DNA from: Gammaproteobacteria bacterium
Lineage (GTDB): Bacteria; Pseudomonadota; Gammaproteobacteria; Natronospirales; REEB76
NCBI GenBank assembly: GCA_035279405.1
Contig: DATEHU010000049.1
Coordinates: 1 to 64,000 of the forward strand
DNA: 64,000 nt
Reading direction: 5' to 3'
Shown here: piece after piece, positions 18,688 through 29,940 of the stretch
Position numbering within the stretch: the stretch's first letter is position 1
Layout: the number at the start of each line of letters is the position of its first letter
Position numbers and translations under genes: made by a program
Notes under the pieces: model-generated
Database searches by the model: none
Seen by the model: only the letters and a program-made list of their open reading frames with translations
Told to the model about the DNA's origin: nothing

Positions 18688-19131
18688 CTACGGCCGCGAA
18701 CTGCGACGGCGCGCCAGGTTGTGGAGCGAACGACTGAGGGGGCCATCCTCCAGCCCCGCGGCCGTGCTCTGCAGCATGGCGCGGACGGATTCGGGCAAGG
18801 AACGGGACACGTGTGTGGGAGTCGGCGGTGCAACCGCGGGTGGCAGGATGCGCACCTTGAGGTGTTGGCAGGACAGCCGCCGGCTTGCGAGTTGGGACAG
18901 AAGTTGGCGTTGCTGGTAACGGATCAGTGTGGCGTTGGCCGCGTTGTCCATGTAGATGACCAGCGTATCGGCCTGCTGCTCAATGCCCAGACAGTGACTG
19001 CGCAGGGAATCGGGCAGCAAACGGCACACCGTAGAGTGCAGTTGCTGCAGCTCACGGGCGGTCGCCGTCAGTTGTCTTAATCCGGCGTCGCCGCTGAGCA
19101 ACGCTTTGAGTGACTGGGATTTCGGTTGCAT
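18688..19131 (-). CDS. dciA: DUF721 protein, probable DciA helicase operator
   Basis: DUF721/DciA proteins load or operate the replicative helicase DnaB in bacteria that lack DnaC. The 147-residue product has the family core (about residues 22-88) with VCRLLPDSLRSHC, LVIYMDNAANATLIRYQQ and LSCQHLKVRIL, followed by a basic tail ending LARRRSSRP. The start at 19131 (MQPKSQ) is preferred to a 46-residue-longer frame that would overlap the divergent M23 gene. Position between lpxC and secA is the same as for the Pseudomonas gene. Only 32 bases separate its start from that of the M23 gene. Confidence 0.8.
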   Translation of the reverse strand: MQPKSQSLKALLSGDAGLRQLTATARELQQLHSTVCRLLPDSLRSHCLGIEQQADTLVIYMDNAANATLIRYQQRQLLSQLASRRLSCQHLKVRILPPAVAPPTPTHVSRSLPESVRAMLQSTAAGLEDGPLSRSLHNLARRRSSRP

Positions 19132-19163
19132 CGTATGGGACAGGTTACGCGGAAATTGGGTAT

Positions 19164-20117
19164 ATGAGCCAGATTCTATTTCTAAAACAGGGTCGCGTGC
19201 GCCAGTTTGATCTGGCGCGACCTGCCTGCCTTGCGGGTACCGCGTTTGCCGGCCTGCTGGCGGCGGCACTGTTGTTCGTGGCCGGTTATTTCACGTCCAG
19301 CTGGATGGCCAGGCCTTCCAGCCATGTGCAGGCGTTGCAGGCACAGTTCAATACCCAGGCGCGCGAGGTGGCCCAGGCCAAGCAAGTCGCGCAAGTGAAC
19401 ATCGATGCCCTGTCGGCCAAGGTGGGCGCACTGCAGGCGCATATCACCCGGCTGGATGCCCTCGGGCAGTTGCTTACGCGCATGGCCGGGCTGAAACACG
19501 GCGAATTCAATTTTGGCGCCCCGCCGGCCGAGGGCGGCCCCGAGATCAGCGCCCCGCTGCAGCATGTGGGACTGCCTGATTTCCTCGGCGATCTCGACCA
19601 GCTTTCGGACCAGATCAACAGCCGCGAACAGCAGCTTACGGTGCTCGAAGGCCTGCTGATGCATCGGGCCGTACAGCTGCAGGCGCGACCCTCCGGTCCG
19701 CCGGTGGTGGAGGGTTACGAGAGTTCCCCGTTTGGCATGCGCATTGACCCGTTCACTGGCGAGCTGTCATTTCATCCGGGCATTGATTTTGCCGGTCCGC
19801 AAGGCGAACCCGTCAAGGCCGTGGCTGCCGGCGTGGTGACCTGGGCCGGTCCGCGCGCGGGCTACGGTGACATGGTGGAAATCGATCACGGCAACGGCTA
19901 TTCAACGCTCTACGGCCATAGTGAAAAACTGCTGGTGCATGTGGGCGACGTGGTGAAAAAGGGTCAGGAAATCGCCTTGCTGGGGTCCACCGGCCGCTCC
20001 ACCGGCCCCCACGTACATTTTGAAGTCCTATACAATGGCAAGCCGGTCAATCCGGCCCAGTTTGTGAACAGTGTGGGGCAGCTGCGGGTCGCCGCGGTGC
20101 CGCACAGCTTGGACTGA
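19164..20117 (+). CDS. M23-family peptidoglycan endopeptidase
   Basis: This 317-residue protein has one N-terminal membrane segment (about residues 17-44), a periplasmic coiled coil (about 50-110), and a C-terminal LytM/M23 domain (about 185-300). The domain has the zinc motifs HPGIDFAG (HxxxD) and GPHVHFEV (HxH). It should cut peptide cross-links in peptidoglycan or, if part of an activator system, control other hydrolases. The start MSQILFLKQGR at 19164 is common to homologues found between dciA and secA in other gammaproteobacteria. Confidence 0.9.
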   Translation: MSQILFLKQGRVRQFDLARPACLAGTAFAGLLAAALLFVAGYFTSSWMARPSSHVQALQAQFNTQAREVAQAKQVAQVNIDALSAKVGALQAHITRLDALGQLLTRMAGLKHGEFNFGAPPAEGGPEISAPLQHVGLPDFLGDLDQLSDQINSREQQLTVLEGLLMHRAVQLQARPSGPPVVEGYESSPFGMRIDPFTGELSFHPGIDFAGPQGEPVKAVAAGVVTWAGPRAGYGDMVEIDHGNGYSTLYGHSEKLLVHVGDVVKKGQEIALLGSTGRSTGPHVHFEVLYNGKPVNPAQFVNSVGQLRVAAVPHSLD

Positions 20118-20208
20118 AGCAGCGCGCCGCACTGCGGCTTTCCGGCTGCCCTGTTCCCGCTGCCGGCCGAGTCTGACCCGGTCCGGCGGCCAAATCCCAG
20201 CAACCGCC

Positions 20209-20235
20209 TTGAATTCACGCCCGTGCGCCTATATG
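20209..20235 (+). promoter_or_regulatory. Possible secA promoter
   Basis: TTGAAT (20209-20214) and TATATG (20230-20235) are 15 bases apart in the 179-base gap before secA. The spacing is short. Downstream, GGCGGG at 20239-20244 can pair with CCCGCC at 20259-20264, giving a stem-loop in the 5' leader. No secM gene is present. Confidence 0.35.
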
Positions 20236-20296
20236 GCAGGCGGGTTTGCGGGCCGCAGCCCGCCACGACACTTTACGCGGGTGGTTCCCAACACGC

Positions 20297-23014
<2,718 letters not shown>

Positions 23015-23033
23015 GCGCAGACTTTCCACATCC

Positions 23034-23990
23034 ATGGACCAGGGCAATCTGCCCACGCTTGCCGTAGTCGCCGCGGTGCTCAAGGACGGGCAGGGACGGG
23101 TACTGGTCAACCAGCGGCCTACCGGCAAGCCCTGGGCGGGATATTGGGAGTTCCCCGGCGGAAAAATCGAAGCCGGTGAAACGCCGCGTGCGGCGCTGGA
23201 GCGCGAACTTCTGGAGGAGCTGGGACTCGCGGTGCATACGGCTCAAGCGTGGCTGCAGCTGAGTTTTGACTATCCCGAGCAGCGAGTCGAGCTGCAGGTC
23301 TGGCGAGTGCAGCGCTACAGCGGTATAGCGCAGGCGCACGAGCACCAGGCACTCGCCTGGATACGGCCGAAGGCACTCGGCGGACTGAAGCTGTTGCCGG
23401 CCGATGCCCCGATTGTCAGGGCACTGCGGTTTCCGCCGCAAATGTTGGTTACACCTTCACCCGGCGCCGATCGAGCAAAGTTTCTCCGCCAACTTGGCGA
23501 TGCCCTGCAGCACGGCGTGGAATTCGTGCAACTGCGGGCGCCCGCATTGGCCGCGGCCGACTATGCCGGCCTGGCACGCGAGGTCATCAGTCTCTGCCGG
23601 GATTTCGATGCGCGCGTAGTGCTGAATGCGGAACCAGGGTTGGTGCGTGAGCTGGCCGCGGACGGCGTGCATCTGAACAGCGCGCGCTTGGCACAGATTA
23701 AACACCGGCCGATTCCACGGGAATTTCTGTGCGGGGCATCCTGTCACGACGCGGCGCAAGTTCGCCGGGCGCAGGATCTTGGCCTGGATTACGTTGTTGT
23801 GGGTCCGGTTTTGCCTACGCCTAGCCATGCGCAAGCCAACCCACTCGGGTGGGACGGCTTCAAATCCCTCGCGGCCCGCAGTGAATTGCCGGTGTATGCG
23901 ATTGGCGGCATGCGTGCGGAAACGTTGGCGAAAGTCCGCGAGCTGGGCGGACACGGGGTAGCAGGAATCCGCGGTTTCTGGCGTGGTTAA
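23034..23990 (+). CDS. Nudix hydrolase (MutT-like) fused to a ThiE/TenI-like domain
   Basis: Residues 1-130 form a Nudix domain resembling MutT (8-oxo-dGTP clearance). The Nudix box is complete: [24 protein letters not shown] contains the GX5EX7REXXEEXGL pattern. Residues 139-318 resemble thiamine-phosphate synthase, with VQLRAP, GASCHD and [12 protein letters not shown]. In this domain the LNAEP stretch stands where active ThiE has an Asn-Asp metal ligand, and the Lys after QLR is missing, so thiamine synthesis is doubtful. This fusion is found in many gammaproteobacteria near secA. It overlaps the convergent yacG end by 4 bases. Confidence 0.88.
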   Translation: MDQGNLPTLAVVAAVLKDGQGRVLVNQRPTGKPWAGYWEFPGGKIEAGETPRAALERELLEELGLAVHTAQAWLQLSFDYPEQRVELQVWRVQRYSGIAQAHEHQALAWIRPKALGGLKLLPADAPIVRALRFPPQMLVTPSPGADRAKFLRQLGDALQHGVEFVQLRAPALAAADYAGLAREVISLCRDFDARVVLNAEPGLVRELAADGVHLNSARLAQIKHRPIPREFLCGASCHDAAQVRRAQDLGLDYVVVGPVLPTPSHAQANPLGWDGFKSLAARSELPVYAIGGMRAETLAKVRELGGHGVAGIRGFWRG

Positions 23991-24190
23991 TCCGGCGCAT
24001 CTTCCCCGGGTACCGGTTCGGTTTCGCCCGGGATTGCATGCTTGCCCGCCAACCAGCCGCCAAGGTCAATGAGACGGCAACGTTCGCTGCAAAAGGGCTT
24101 GTATTCCGATGCGGCATCCCAACTGACGGCTGCGCCGCAATGCGGGCAGGAGACGACCGGCGCAGATGTGGTGTGCGGGTCGGCCGACAT
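23987..24190 (-). CDS. yacG: DNA gyrase inhibitor YacG
   Basis: YacG is a small zinc protein that binds GyrB and inhibits gyrase. The 67-residue product has the four-cysteine zinc knuckle CPHC and CSERC, followed by [11 protein letters not shown] and an acidic tail, as in E. coli YacG. The start at 24190 shares bases with the zapD stop (TGATG), which implies coupled translation; an in-frame start 5 codons earlier is possible. It is last in the pilB-pilC-pilD-coaE-zapD-yacG string. Confidence 0.93.
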   Translation of the reverse strand: MSADPHTTSAPVVSCPHCGAAVSWDAASEYKPFCSERCRLIDLGGWLAGKHAIPGETEPVPGEDAPD

Positions 24191-24996
24191 CACAGCTGGC
24201 AGCACACCAGTCTGAAGCTGATGTCGGACTTGACCAGCTGCGCGCGCCCACCGGTATCCTGACGCTCCAGAAAATGTATGGTGATGCGCTGGCGTCCGGC
24301 GCTGATTTCCGGGAACACGCTGCTGGTGGCCGGCACCATGACGCGCACCAGCGGACAGGATGCGGCGTCCAGAATCCGCATGAACATACCCTGTTCGGCC
24401 ACCTCGCGCGTGGGTGTGGCACTCTCCCGGCTGAGCGCCAGCAGCAGGCTGATAGTGTCGCGCAGCGGGCGGATTTCATCCAGCCACGCCTGCATGTCGG
24501 GATGGCGCTTCGCATGCGGCTGGCTGAGCCAGGCATGGTACACGGGCAGATCGAACTGGCAGGTACCGCCGGGAATCGCCATGCGATTGCGGATGGTATT
24601 GAGAAATTCGTTGTCCTTGAGCATTTGGCCGAGAGGCCGGCCGTCGCCGTTCATTGCCTTGCGCAGGGTCTCGAGTTCCGCCAGCACCGACTGCAGGCGC
24701 GTGTTGTCCACCTCGGGGCTGCCGGCAAGCCGGTTCAGGAAATACAGGCAGCGCTCGAGTTCCTTGAGCACCTCGGTGCGCACGTCGCCGCGGGTGAGCA
24801 ACGCGCCAATCTCGAGAATGGCGGCGAGCGCCGCGCGGCTGTCCCAGGGCGACGTGAGCCGCAGGTGATGGTCGCATTGCTCGAACAGGAATTCCAGGCG
24901 CAGGAAGGTGCGGATACGCTCGGTAAGCGGCTGTTCATAAACCAGCCATTCCACCGGCAAAAGTTCTGCAACCGGATCCTGCTCGGCGTTCAACAT
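24190..24996 (-). CDS. zapD: Cell division protein ZapD
   Basis: ZapD (YacF) bundles FtsZ filaments by binding the FtsZ C-terminal peptide. The 268-residue product has the expected size, with family segments near [14 protein letters not shown] at residues 27-40 and the mainly alpha-helical N-terminal half. The C-terminal beta-rich part has [10 protein letters not shown] and [11 protein letters not shown]. The coaE stop lies 1 base from its start. Confidence 0.94.
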   Translation of the reverse strand: MLNAEQDPVAELLPVEWLVYEQPLTERIRTFLRLEFLFEQCDHHLRLTSPWDSRAALAAILEIGALLTRGDVRTEVLKELERCLYFLNRLAGSPEVDNTRLQSVLAELETLRKAMNGDGRPLGQMLKDNEFLNTIRNRMAIPGGTCQFDLPVYHAWLSQPHAKRHPDMQAWLDEIRPLRDTISLLLALSRESATPTREVAEQGMFMRILDAASCPLVRVMVPATSSVFPEISAGRQRITIHFLERQDTGGRAQLVKSDISFRLVCCQL

Positions 24997-24997
24997 A

Positions 24998-25648
24998 TCA
25001 GATGCCAGTACCGCTCATAGGTGGCCGCGCCGCCCGCCGGGACTGCGCCCGCGGGCCGGCGATATCCATGTACAGTTGGTGCAGCTCAGCCACGTGTGCG
25101 ACCAGTTCGTGCCGCGTGCCCGTGTTGATGAGAATATCATCTCCCGCCGCCAGCCGCAGGCTGCGGGGCGCCTGGGTTGCCAACATGGTTTGTGCCGTGG
25201 CTTCGTTCTCGCCATCACGTGACATAAGCCGCGAGAGTTGCAGGGGCTCGGGGCAGTCCACAACCAGTACGCGCTCCACGAGCGTACGCGCCGCCGGCGC
25301 TTCGATGAGCAGTGGAATTACGGCCAGCGCGTAACGCGTCTTGCAGGTGTCGAGCGCGGCTTGCAGGCGCTGGATTATCAACGGGTGCAGAACGGCTTGC
25401 ACACGTGCGCGCAGGCCCGCGTCAGCAAACAGCTGCCGGCGCAAGGCCGCCCGTTGCAGTTGGCCGTGCCGGTCCAGTATCTGCGCGCCGAGCGCCGCAA
25501 CCAGTTGCGCAAGGCCCGGCGCACCCGGAGCCGTCAGTTCACGGGCTATGACGTCGGCATCCACTACGGGTACGCCCAGCCGGGAAAAGGCGGCAACGGC
25601 CTCGGATTTGCCGCTGGCGATTCCGCCGGTCAGGCCTACTCTGAGCAT
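24998..25648 (-). CDS. coaE: Dephospho-CoA kinase CoaE
   Basis: CoaE phosphorylates the 3'-OH of dephospho-CoA, the last step of coenzyme A synthesis. The 216-residue protein begins MLRVGLTGGIASGKS with the P-loop, then VVDADVIAREL, HPLI near residue 105, and VIPLLIEA. The start at 25648 is set by that N-terminus; a longer frame would run into pilD, whose stop is 4 bases upstream. Confidence 0.96.
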   Translation of the reverse strand: MLRVGLTGGIASGKSEAVAAFSRLGVPVVDADVIARELTAPGAPGLAQLVAALGAQILDRHGQLQRAALRRQLFADAGLRARVQAVLHPLIIQRLQAALDTCKTRYALAVIPLLIEAPAARTLVERVLVVDCPEPLQLSRLMSRDGENEATAQTMLATQAPRSLRLAAGDDILINTGTRHELVAHVAELHQLYMDIAGPRAQSRRAARPPMSGTGI

Positions 25649-25652
25649 GTCG

Positions 25653-26522
25653 TCAGGCCACGCCCCAAAGCGAGAAATAGGCGCGTGTGATCTCGGGGCC
25701 CCACACCAAGGCAATCCAGCCGGCCACGGTCAGATACGGTCCGAAGGGAATCGGCTTGCCACGCTGGCTGCGGCGCGTGGCAATCAGGCCGATGCCGACG
25801 ATCGCGCCTGAAGCCGCGGCGATCAGGATGATCAGTGGCAGGCGCTGCCAACCCAGCCAGGCGCCGAGCATGGCATACAACTTGAAGTCGCCGTGACCCA
25901 TGCCTTCCTTGCCGGTGATGAGTTTGAAAATCTGGTAGATACACCACAGGCTCAGATATCCGGCGAGCGCGCCGATAATCGCTGAGCGCAAATCCGTGAA
26001 GGTGTGATCGAGGTTGAAGATCAGCCCCAGCCACAGAAACGGCAGGGTAATCTTGTCAGGCAGCAGTTGGGTGTCGAAATCAATGACGGCCAGCGCCAGC
26101 AGGGCCCAGGTCAGCAGCAAGGCCCCGCCGGCCGCCCAAGTGAAGCCGAAATGCCATGCGAGCCAACCCGAGAGCAGCCCCGAGATCAGCTCCACGCTCG
26201 GATAACGCGGAGAAATGCGCGCGGCGCAATGGCGGCAGCGGCCGCGCAGCCACAGGAAACTGAGCAGCGGGATGTTGTCCAGGGCATGGATCAGGTGGCT
26301 GCAGTGCGGACAGCGTGAGCGCGGTACCACCAGATTGTAGGGTTCACCCGTGGCGGCCGTGGTGCCGTTCAGTTCCGCACAATGCTCGCGCCATTCGCGC
26401 TCCAGCATGATGGGCAGGCGGTGAATCACGACGTTCAGGAAACTGCCGATGATCAAGCCGAGGCAGACCGCCACCACGACCCAGGCCCAGGCCGTGGCCT
26501 GGAAAAATGCTATCAACCACAT
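25653..26522 (-). CDS. pilD: Type IV prepilin peptidase PilD
   Basis: PilD is the inner-membrane aspartic protease that removes prepilin leaders and N-methylates the new terminus. The 289-residue protein has a first membrane segment, a cytoplasmic loop with two zinc CxxC pairs (CPHC, CRHC), and about seven further membrane segments. The catalytic aspartates lie in VIDFDTQLLPD and GMGHGDFKLY. The start at 26522 (MWLIAFFQ) lies just after the pilC-pilD hairpin; a frame 38 residues longer would read through that hairpin. Substrates in the window are the two pilins at 40604-41768. Confidence 0.95.
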   Translation of the reverse strand: MWLIAFFQATAWAWVVVAVCLGLIIGSFLNVVIHRLPIMLEREWREHCAELNGTTAATGEPYNLVVPRSRCPHCSHLIHALDNIPLLSFLWLRGRCRHCAARISPRYPSVELISGLLSGWLAWHFGFTWAAGGALLLTWALLALAVIDFDTQLLPDKITLPFLWLGLIFNLDHTFTDLRSAIIGALAGYLSLWCIYQIFKLITGKEGMGHGDFKLYAMLGAWLGWQRLPLIILIAAASGAIVGIGLIATRRSQRGKPIPFGPYLTVAGWIALVWGPEITRAYFSLWGVA

Positions 26523-26537
26523 GCGGCCAGCCTTTAT

Positions 26538-26566
26538 GGACGGGGGCGCCGCAGGCGCCCCCGTCC
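26538..26566 (-). repeat. Perfect hairpin between pilC and pilD
   Basis: GGACGGGGGCGCC and its exact complement GGCGCCCCCGTCC flank a GCA loop, a 13-bp stem. No T-run follows on the reverse strand, so it is not a standard terminator. It may slow transcription or protect the upstream pilBC message, lowering pilD relative to pilC. Confidence 0.75.
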
Positions 26567-26580
26567 AGCGAGAACGATAA

Positions 26581-27801
26581 TCAGAACGCGTTGCCGAGAT
26601 TGAAGATCGGCAGGTACATGGCCACCACCAATCCACCGATCAGGATGCCCAGGATCACCATGATCATCGGTTCCATGAGGCTCGACATGGCGTCCACGGC
26701 ATTGTCCACTTCCTCTTCGTAAAAATCCGCAACCTTGGAGGCCATGGTGTCAATCGAGCCGGCTTCCTCGCCGATGGCGATCATCTGCACCACGGTATGC
26801 GGGAAAATGCCGGTCTGCGCCATGGCCAGATTTAGTTGCTGGCCGGTGGACACCTGGTCGCGGATCTTGAGCGTGGCCTTTTCGTAAATGATGTTACCGG
26901 TGGCGCCGGCCACCGAGCCCAGGGCATCCACCAAATTTACGCCCGCCGCGAACATGGTAGCCAGCGTGCGGGTGAAGCGCGCAATGCAGGCCTTCGTGAG
27001 TATCATGCCGATGATCGGCAATCTCAGGATGACCCGGTCCACAAATTCGCGAAAGCGCGCCGAGCGTTTGTGCGTCATGACGAAGCCGACGATGATGGCA
27101 ATGATCACCAGCAGATACAGCCAGCCTTCCTGGCGCACGGATTTCGACAGGTTGATCACCATCTGGGTGAAGGCCGGCAGGCTGGCGCCGGCGCCCTGGA
27201 ACAGGGACTGGAACTCGGGAATCACGAAAATCAGCAGTATCGCGGTCACGACAAAGGCCACGACCAGCACCGCTGCCGGGTAAAACATCGCCTTTTTGAT
27301 TTTTTTCTTGATGGCTTCGGTCTTTTCCTTGTAGGTGGCGATACGGTCCAGCAGGGTTTCGAGCGTGCCGGACTGCTCGCCCGCGCGCACCAGGTTGGTG
27401 TACAAATGGTCGAAATACAGGGGCTGTTTGCCGAGCGAATCCGCGAGGTTGTTGCCGGATTCCACGTCCGCCTTGATGCCGAGCACCATGTCGCGCATGC
27501 GCGGGTTGGCGTGGCCGCGGCCGATGATGTCAATGGCCTGCATCAGTGGCACGCCGGCGCTCATCATGGTGGACAACTGACGCGTGAAAAATGCGATGTC
27601 GCCCGACTTGATCTTCTTGCCACGCCCCAATGCGGAGAGAAAACTCTCCTTGCGGATACGCACCGGAACGATACCCTGGCGGCGCAGATCCGCCTTGACG
27701 GCGGACTCGGTCGAGGCCGTGGTCTTGCCCTTGATGCGTGCACCTTTCTTGTCGGTGCCTTCCCAGAAATAATTGGATTGCTTGACAGCTGCAATGGCCA
27801 T
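26581..27801 (-). CDS. pilC: Type IV pilus inner-membrane platform protein PilC
   Basis: PilC is the polytopic platform on which the PilB and PilT motors act. The 406-residue protein has two copies of the T2SSF domain (about residues 73-196 and 276-398) with membrane segments near 173-195, 223-243 and 380-400. Family motifs are FTRQLSTMMSAGVPLMQA and FTRTLATMFAAGVNLVDAL. It is 20 bases downstream of pilB in the same direction. Confidence 0.96.
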   Translation of the reverse strand: MAIAAVKQSNYFWEGTDKKGARIKGKTTASTESAVKADLRRQGIVPVRIRKESFLSALGRGKKIKSGDIAFFTRQLSTMMSAGVPLMQAIDIIGRGHANPRMRDMVLGIKADVESGNNLADSLGKQPLYFDHLYTNLVRAGEQSGTLETLLDRIATYKEKTEAIKKKIKKAMFYPAAVLVVAFVVTAILLIFVIPEFQSLFQGAGASLPAFTQMVINLSKSVRQEGWLYLLVIIAIIVGFVMTHKRSARFREFVDRVILRLPIIGMILTKACIARFTRTLATMFAAGVNLVDALGSVAGATGNIIYEKATLKIRDQVSTGQQLNLAMAQTGIFPHTVVQMIAIGEEAGSIDTMASKVADFYEEEVDNAVDAMSSLMEPMIMVILGILIGGLVVAMYLPIFNLGNAF

Positions 27802-27821
27802 GATGCTTGACTCCCGGTGCG

Positions 27822-29525
27822 CTATTCCACGGTAACCCGATTCAATTCCTTGAGGCTGGTGATCCCAGCCATTACCTTGTGCAGACCTGCCTGGCGCAGG
27901 TCCCAGATGCCTTCCTTGTGTGCCTGATCCGCAATCATCGTGGCGTTGCTGCCCTCAGTTAGTATCAGACGCCGCAAAGCATCGGAAATGGGCATCACCT
28001 GGTAGACGCCGGTGCGCCCGCGGTAACCTTCCACACACTGATCGCAACCCACTGCATCGAATACCTTGATCCCGGCCTTGATTTGGGCCTCCGAAAAGCC
28101 TTCCCGCAGCAGGTCTCCGGCCGAAAGCTTTTGCGCTTGTTTGCAATGCTGGCAGAGCTTGCGCGCCAGGCGCTGGGCGATGATCAGGTGCACGGAGGTC
28201 GCGATGGCATAGCGTGGAACACCGAGTTCCACGAGGCGCGTCAATGTCTTGGGCGCATCGTTGGTGTGCAGCGTCGACAACACCAGGTGTCCGGTCTGAG
28301 CCGCGGTAACCGCGATCTTGGCGGTTTCCTCATCGCGGATTTCGCCCACCAGAATCACGTCCGGATCCTGGCGCAGGAAGGCACGCAGGGCATTGGCGAA
28401 CGTGAGGTCCACCTTGGTGTGGATGTTTACCTGATTGATGCCCGGGATCTGGATTTCCACCGGATCCTCGACGGTGCAGATGTTGCGGTCCGGTGTATTC
28501 AATATGTTGATGCCGGTGTACAGCGATACGGTCTTGCCGCTGCCGGTCGGGCCGGTGACCAGTATCATGCCGTAAGGACGGTCGAGAGCGCTCAGGTACT
28601 GTGCTTTCTGGAGATCCTCGTAACCCAGGGCGTCAATTCCAAGTTTGGTACTCGAGGAATCGAGGATGCGCAACACCACTTTCTCGCCCCATAGGGTGGG
28701 GCAGGTATTCACACGGAAATCAATCGCGTGGTTCTTTGACATCTTGAGCTTGATACGGCCGTCCTGTGGGACGCGCTTTTCCGATATGTCCAGGCGTGAC
28801 ATGACCTTGATGCGCGCCGTCAGTTTTGCCGCCTGGGCGCGCGGCGGCTGCGCCAGTTCGTGCAACATGCCGTCAATGCGCAGACGCACGCGGTAATATT
28901 TTTCGTAAGGTTCAAAGTGGATGTCCGAGGCATTCTTGTTGATGGCGGCCATCAATACCTGGTTTACATAGCGCACCACCGGTGCATCAATTTCACCGTC
29001 GTCGCTGGTGGTGGGAGCGTCATCGGCAGTCTCGAGGAAGTCGGCGTCGGTTTCCTGGAGGTCCGCTATATTGGATGTGCCGCGCTGGACTTTTTCGATG
29101 GCATTTACCAGCTTGTCTTCTTCCACCACCACCGCGTCCACGGTGAGCCCGGTGGTGAAGCGGATTTCACCGAGGGCCTGAAGGTTGGTGGGATCGGAAA
29201 TTCCCACGAAAATCTTGCGACCGCGCCGGTACAGCGGCAGCACGTGGTACTTTTCCATGACCTCGAATTCCATTTCCTTGACCGGCGCATCCGTGAGATC
29301 CACGCAATCAATATCCAGAACCGGTACACCGAATTCATCCGCGGCAATGCGCGCGAGCTTGTGGGCATCGAGTTTCTTGTGGCGCACCAGATAGGAAACC
29401 AGCAGCAGCTTTTCCTGGGCCGCTGCGCGCGTAACGTCCCAGGCCTCGGCTTCCTTGAGCAGGCCCTCCGCGACCAGGCGGCGCGGCAGGCCGGTCAGGT
29501 TTACTTTGACATTTGTGGTTGCCAT
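27822..29525 (-). CDS. pilB: Type IV pilus extension ATPase PilB
   Basis: PilB is the hexameric ATPase that powers pilus extension. The 567-residue protein has an N-terminal MshEN-type domain and the GspE-type core with Walker A VTGPTGSGKTVSLY, Asp box and Walker B region (LRQDPDVILVGEIRDEETA), His box (TGHLVLSTLHTNDA), and the tetracysteine zinc motif (CQHC, CDQC). The start MATTNVKVN fits homologues. It heads the reverse-strand operon pilB-pilC-pilD-coaE-zapD-yacG. Unlike the usual arrangement no pilA lies next to it; the pilins are about 11 kb away. Confidence 0.97.
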   Translation of the reverse strand: MATTNVKVNLTGLPRRLVAEGLLKEAEAWDVTRAAAQEKLLLVSYLVRHKKLDAHKLARIAADEFGVPVLDIDCVDLTDAPVKEMEFEVMEKYHVLPLYRRGRKIFVGISDPTNLQALGEIRFTTGLTVDAVVVEEDKLVNAIEKVQRGTSNIADLQETDADFLETADDAPTTSDDGEIDAPVVRYVNQVLMAAINKNASDIHFEPYEKYYRVRLRIDGMLHELAQPPRAQAAKLTARIKVMSRLDISEKRVPQDGRIKLKMSKNHAIDFRVNTCPTLWGEKVVLRILDSSSTKLGIDALGYEDLQKAQYLSALDRPYGMILVTGPTGSGKTVSLYTGINILNTPDRNICTVEDPVEIQIPGINQVNIHTKVDLTFANALRAFLRQDPDVILVGEIRDEETAKIAVTAAQTGHLVLSTLHTNDAPKTLTRLVELGVPRYAIATSVHLIIAQRLARKLCQHCKQAQKLSAGDLLREGFSEAQIKAGIKVFDAVGCDQCVEGYRGRTGVYQVMPISDALRRLILTEGSNATMIADQAHKEGIWDLRQAGLHKVMAGITSLKELNRVTVE

Positions 29526-29592
29526 GCTTGCGTCCCTAAAGGCATCCCTGAATCACCCCGAGGCCTCCCCGGCCCCGCATCAACACTTTTAC

Positions 29593-29621
29593 ATGGTAGT
29601 TTATCGGCCGGAAATGTCCAA
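29593..29621 (-). promoter_or_regulatory. Possible pilB promoter
   Basis: On the reverse strand TTGGAC (29621-29616) and TACCAT (29598-29593) are 17 bases apart, about 70 bases before the pilB start. The -10 element is weak. Confidence 0.3.
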
Positions 29622-29940
29622 TGGGCTGAAGCATCAATGAGTTAGCGTTGAGACATTACTTGAGGAACTGTTCTGATCTTTGGCGCTGGGGACGGCCTGT
29701 GCGGCGCCGCCGGGATTCCGTGGCCGGGCCGCGTCCATGTGTGACGCCGATGAGCGGTGTATTGGCAACGATGAGCGGTTCCGAAGCCAAGGCCCGCGAA
29801 TCGCACCGATCGATGACCAACTGCGCGGAGAATGTTTACGTGCCAACGGTTAACTGCAGTGTGTGCGCCTTGCGCTGGCAGGCAGACAGCCCGATGCCGC
29901 GTGCCAGGCTCGGTGCACACCGGCCGCGACTGGAAGCCCC
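29622..29940. other. Intergenic region between pilB and the flippase gene
   Basis: The two genes diverge across 415 bases. Besides the possible pilB promoter I find no convincing gene, RNA or strong hairpin here. The stretch marks the left edge of the glycosylation region and may hold the flippase promoter. Confidence 0.4.

Noticed and set aside
20118-20296. A secM-like arrest peptide gene before secA
   Set aside because: No frame in this gap has a signal peptide or arrest-like C-terminus; the gene upstream is an M23 peptidase.
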